The notes under the pieces are model-generated. The model searched no databases, was not told the DNA's origin, and saw only the letters and a list, made by a program, of their open reading frames with translations. Of a DNA stretch of 64,000 nt, positions 60,887 through 64,000 are shown piece by piece (the stretch's first letter is position 1; each line of letters starts with the position of its first letter). Source of the stretch: Cornus controversa (lineage: Eukaryota > Streptophyta > Magnoliopsida > Cornales > Cornaceae); the NCBI GenBank assembly GCA_026545225.1, contig CM048849.1, positions 26,732,836 through 26,796,835 on the forward strand, given 5' to 3'. The position numbers and the translations under genes were made by a program.

Positions 60887-61146
60887 ACAAAGGCAGACAT
60901 GTAATTCCACTTAGCAGTAACGGGAACATTTAAGGGTGGCAAGGTGGAAACTAGCTGCATGGGCACAACCTTAGTCTGCTTATCAACACCCATAAGTATT
61001 GCAGCCACCAGAGTGAATGCCAAGGCCATAAGCCTCAACACAAACTCAGAACAACTCAAGCTCCTTTTATTAGCCATCTTCACTTCTTGTTCTCTGCCTT
61101 CAATGTTACTCGCCCCATTGCTAAACTTGTTTTGGGTCTCCATCAT
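60887..61146 (-). CDS. CASP-like membrane protein (CASPL1E-like), exon 1
   Basis: Starts ATGATG at 61146 and ends in TTT-GT before the donor GTGAGT. Codes for a hydrophilic cytosolic N-terminus of about 30 residues, TM1 with the family Arg (FVLRLMALAF), and the first outer loop with KQTKVVPMQL and TLPPLNV, which closely resembles Arabidopsis CASP-like 1E proteins. The CASP-specific outer-loop signature of the true Casparian-strip CASPs is absent. Continues in exon 2 at 57819. A second Met directly follows the first; which is used makes no difference to the domains. A TATA box lies about 60 bp upstream. The gene looks intact. Confidence 0.92.
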
Positions 61147-61204
61147 ACAAGAAAATTTTCCAAGAAAATCTAGTTATGGGGAGAGAGAGAGAGGGGTGGG
61201 GTGC

Positions 61205-61211
61205 TTATATA
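61205..61211 (-). promoter_or_regulatory. TATA box of the CASP-like gene
   Basis: On the minus strand CTATATAAGC lies 59 bp upstream of the ATG, within CT-rich (GA on the plus strand) repeats on both sides (61178-61192, 61211-61223). This predicts a 5' UTR of roughly 30 bp. Pyrimidine-rich tracts of this kind are common in plant core promoters. Confidence 0.65.
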
Positions 61212-62205
61212 GAGAGAGAAAGAGCACTAAAAAGGAGGTGTGAAGGGGAGGAGTTTATTTTGCATTAATGTTAGGAGGGGAATGGCCCGAATGGGAATGG
61301 GAATGGGAATGGGTACGGTTCTTATATATATATATATATTTGTCAATGTTGATGACATTAATGCGTAGAGGGATTGAGTAGGTGTTTGTGTCGTTGTGGG
61401 AGAGGACATATTAGTGGTTTGGCCGTTGGTGAACAGTGACAACTTCAATTTTGGTTCTCACTTGGGGATGCGACTTCATCGATTTGCTTTCCTATTATAT
61501 TGACTAAAAGATTAACCTTATTTGATGATTTTTTACACTTTCTATTTTATTTTATGGAATTTTGGCATTTTACAAACATGAAACCTTTTTCGGGAATTGG
61601 GATAGATATGATTGACCATGGTAGTGGGTTGGTCATTGTTGCAGACAGAGTGTAACGTTTCATTTACAGGTTCACACTTGGTGTGGACGTTTGGGAATTG
61701 GGATATGATTGACCAATTCGTTTTCCTATTGACTAAAATATTAACCTTATTTGATGAATTTTTACATTTATTTTTTTTTTATGCAAAATTTTCAGCTTTT
61801 ACAAACAAGAAAATTTTAAGAAATGAATCCTAAGTGCTTATGTTTTAGATAATTTTAAATTGAAAATTTTTAATATTTTTTTAAAATTCTAAGTGATCAC
61901 TTGTTATTGACAAAGTGAAGCCACTATCATTTAATTTTTTTTTCATTTTAAGTAAATTTAAAATACACACTTAATTGAATAAACAATTAATCAATTCAAT
62001 TCTGTAATGAATTGGATTATAAAAAAGTGTACCTATATTAAAAGTAAAAAAGCTTTTTCGTAAAAAATGAAAAAACTCAGACTCAATCAATAACATTCTT
62101 TTCTTGAAATGTGATATTTGCTTGGCTCAATCTTATTAGTCGATATATTACCACCAAAGACTATAGACTAGTGAGTGGTTGAGGAAAAGAAAAAGAGAAA
62201 GAGGT

Positions 62206-62243
<38 letters not shown>

Positions 62244-62279
62244 GAACCTTTTTAAATTTTCAAAAAAAAAAACACACAC

Positions 62280-62331
<52 letters not shown>

Positions 62332-63337
62332 TGCCAAATTAGTAGTTTGACTTTAGCCTATCTTTGGCGCACAGTGTCCATTGAGGAGGCCCAATTATTG
62401 GTCACAATTATCAACAGTTTTGAGTTTTGTGTTTAAACTAATAGTAGTAGTGGCTGCCGACTTCCTAAAAGTAAATTGTTATTCTTATGTCAGCAGAGCA
62501 AATACAAGTGTGGCAGTCTTATATGTATGTATACATTCACACACACAAATACACACAAAACTTTGTATTGTGATCAATTGATCATATATCATTTTATGGA
62601 GAGATTTTGAGTTAGGGAAAAATAATCAACTTTTTATGTCATATATAGATGAAATATAATGATCAGAATATATTCCATAGATGTTGTTAATTAGACCTTG
62701 AAACACAATCTCAAATGATATAAGTAATAAAGTACTGTTCTTGTGATTCAATTTAAATTTGAGTGAAACTTTTCAATGCAAATTCAATTTAGACTAGACT
62801 AGGGACACATCATGTCCAATCTTACCAAACAATATACTATATATTATTAATAGTATTGTTGGCAAAACTTTAGCCACCCCAACTTCAGCTGATACAAACC
62901 TAACACAATAATTCCATCTCAACTTAGACTCAACAAATTCAATCTCAACCTGAGCTCATAAGAAAAAATATAAATTGGACTTGGGTTAAGCTCATTGGAT
63001 TGGAGGTGGGATTGACCCCTCTACTCGTTCGAGTTGTAATTTTTTTTTTAAAAAAATTATTAAACTGAAATCAAATATTGAAAATTTAGATATTTTGAAA
63101 TGTTAAAATTAAAATGAGCATTTGACAAGTAATTCTTGTAGGATAAAAAAAAAAGCATGCTTTTTAGAATATAAAAAACACCAAATTTTGTAGCACTAGA
63201 ATAATAGAATTTCACTCTATGAATCCCAAATAAGTGTTGCATATAAATACATTTTTTTTTTACTAAAGTTCAAATATATGAATATATACAAAACCAACAA
63301 CTACACCACCAATTTGTAATATCAATCACCCCACCAG
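61212..63337. other. Intergenic, microsatellite-rich; no gene seen
   Basis: Upstream region of the CASP-like gene. Holds (GGGAAT)n at about 61289-61312 and (TA)n at 61325-61340. A short region is repeated with changes near 61590-61640 and 61690-61760 (GGGAATTGGGATA...ATGATTGACCA, then TTGACTAAAA.ATTAACC). Further (TA)n at 62209-62239 and 62285-62323. Low-complexity ORFs only. Confidence 0.6.
62209..62323. repeat. (TA)n microsatellite pair
   Basis: Two long (TA)n arrays, 62209-62239 and 62285-62323, separated by a short unique stretch and an (AC)n run. Likely to be length-variable. Confidence 0.9.
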
Positions 63338-63888
63338 CAAGGACGGAGCTTGGATTTCACTTCCCTGTCGGGGGGAGGGGGCACAATGTATTTGATAAAA
63401 TAAATAAATAAATAAACTAACATGATACGTATAGATTTTTCAAATCAAAAGGCAGAAATGAAAAAAGAAAATCATTCAAAGTAATATGCTAATCAAGACT
63501 AGTAAGAGAGAAATACTTAGAAAAGATGAAGGAAGAAATGAAAAATTAAAAAGTCAGAAAAAATGGAGTATCATCATGATAGTATTCTTAATTAAAGAGA
63601 GAGAAAAATATGGGTTTAATTACGGTTTGATGGAAGGAAGGGAAAAAATTAGGGTTTGATTAAAGAAAGGGAATGCAAATATATTTCAGGAGAATTTAAA
63701 AATATATTAAAGAGGAAAAAGAAGAATAAGAAGGAAAATAAAATGAAAAGAATTAGAGAGATTTTTAGTAGGGGCATTATGTAATATTTGACATATAATA
63801 TGCATGTATTTAAAAAATTATCAATGGACTAGCCTGGCTACCCCTCACACCCCCCCCCCCCTCGGGGGCCAAGTTGGATCCGTCTATG
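63338..63888. mobile_element. hAT-like non-autonomous element, 551 bp (tentative)
   Basis: Left CAAGGACGGAGCTTGG and inverted right CATAGACGGATCCAACTTGG resemble the CA-starting ends of plant hAT MITEs. G/C-runs follow both ends (63369-63381 and 63851-63868). Flanks CCCACCAG (63330-63337) and CCCACTAG (63889-63896) form an 8-bp duplication with one mismatch. The interior is AG-rich without coding capacity. Confidence 0.55.
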
Positions 63889-63896
63889 CCCACTAG

Positions 63897-64000
63897 GTTG
63901 TGTCATATGTAATTGTTAAATCTATCATCAATATTTATTCTAATACCAATTGATATGATAAGGTCTGCAACTTTAGGTTCAAATGTAGAATTAGTACAAT
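63897..64000. other. Unassigned sequence at the window end
   Basis: Short AT-rich tail; nothing recognised. Confidence 0.4.

Noticed and set aside
1..64000. CRISPR arrays, tRNA or rRNA genes
   Set aside because: The only tRNA-related text is the primer-binding site of the retrotransposon; no spacer-repeat arrays or rRNA sequence were seen.

Overview
This is nuclear DNA from a flowering plant, probably a eudicot. The evidence is a spliced CASP-like gene, LTR retrotransposons primed by initiator tRNA-Met, SIRE-type Ty1/copia, a Helitron, Mutator-like (MULE), hAT-like and PIF/Harbinger-like elements, and AT-rich spacers full of microsatellites. I cannot name the species. No bacterial operons, CRISPR arrays, rRNA or tRNA genes were seen.

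Layout. (1) 1-6863: the 3' two thirds of a SIRE-type Ty1/copia element. It holds a gag remnant, an integrase and RT/RNase H region broken by one stop, an extra 440-residue ORF, a polypurine tract and a complete 1.5-kb 3' LTR. (2) 6864-13289: unit A of an old segmental duplication, carrying an orphan last exon of a CASP-like gene and a 2.2-kb Helitron. (3) 13290-48639: the main feature, seven head-to-tail copies of one Ty3/gypsy element. They share eight LTRs at an exact 4959-bp period, every copy keeps an intact 1459-codon gag-pol ORF, and one 5-bp target duplication (GCATG) flanks the whole 35,350-bp block. (4) 48640-49101: the rest of unit A. (5) 49102-51379: a spacer with one MULE. (6) 51383-58865: unit B of the duplication, with three insertions absent from unit A, one of them a MULE-like element carrying a UDP-glycosyltransferase fragment. 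(7) 57480-61146, minus strand: an apparently intact two-exon CASP-like membrane protein gene with its promoter, whose last exon lies in unit B. (8) 61212-64000: microsatellite-rich intergenic DNA and a short hAT-like element.

How it fits together. A segment covering the 3' part of the CASP-like gene (last exon, part of the intron, 3' flank) plus a Harbinger-like element was duplicated. Both units then collected private insertions. Each unit is the empty-site reference for the other, so insertion ends and target duplications can be read directly. The gypsy element landed in intron-derived DNA of unit A and now exists as a heptamer. Boundaries were found by eye; identities between copies were not computed by alignment.
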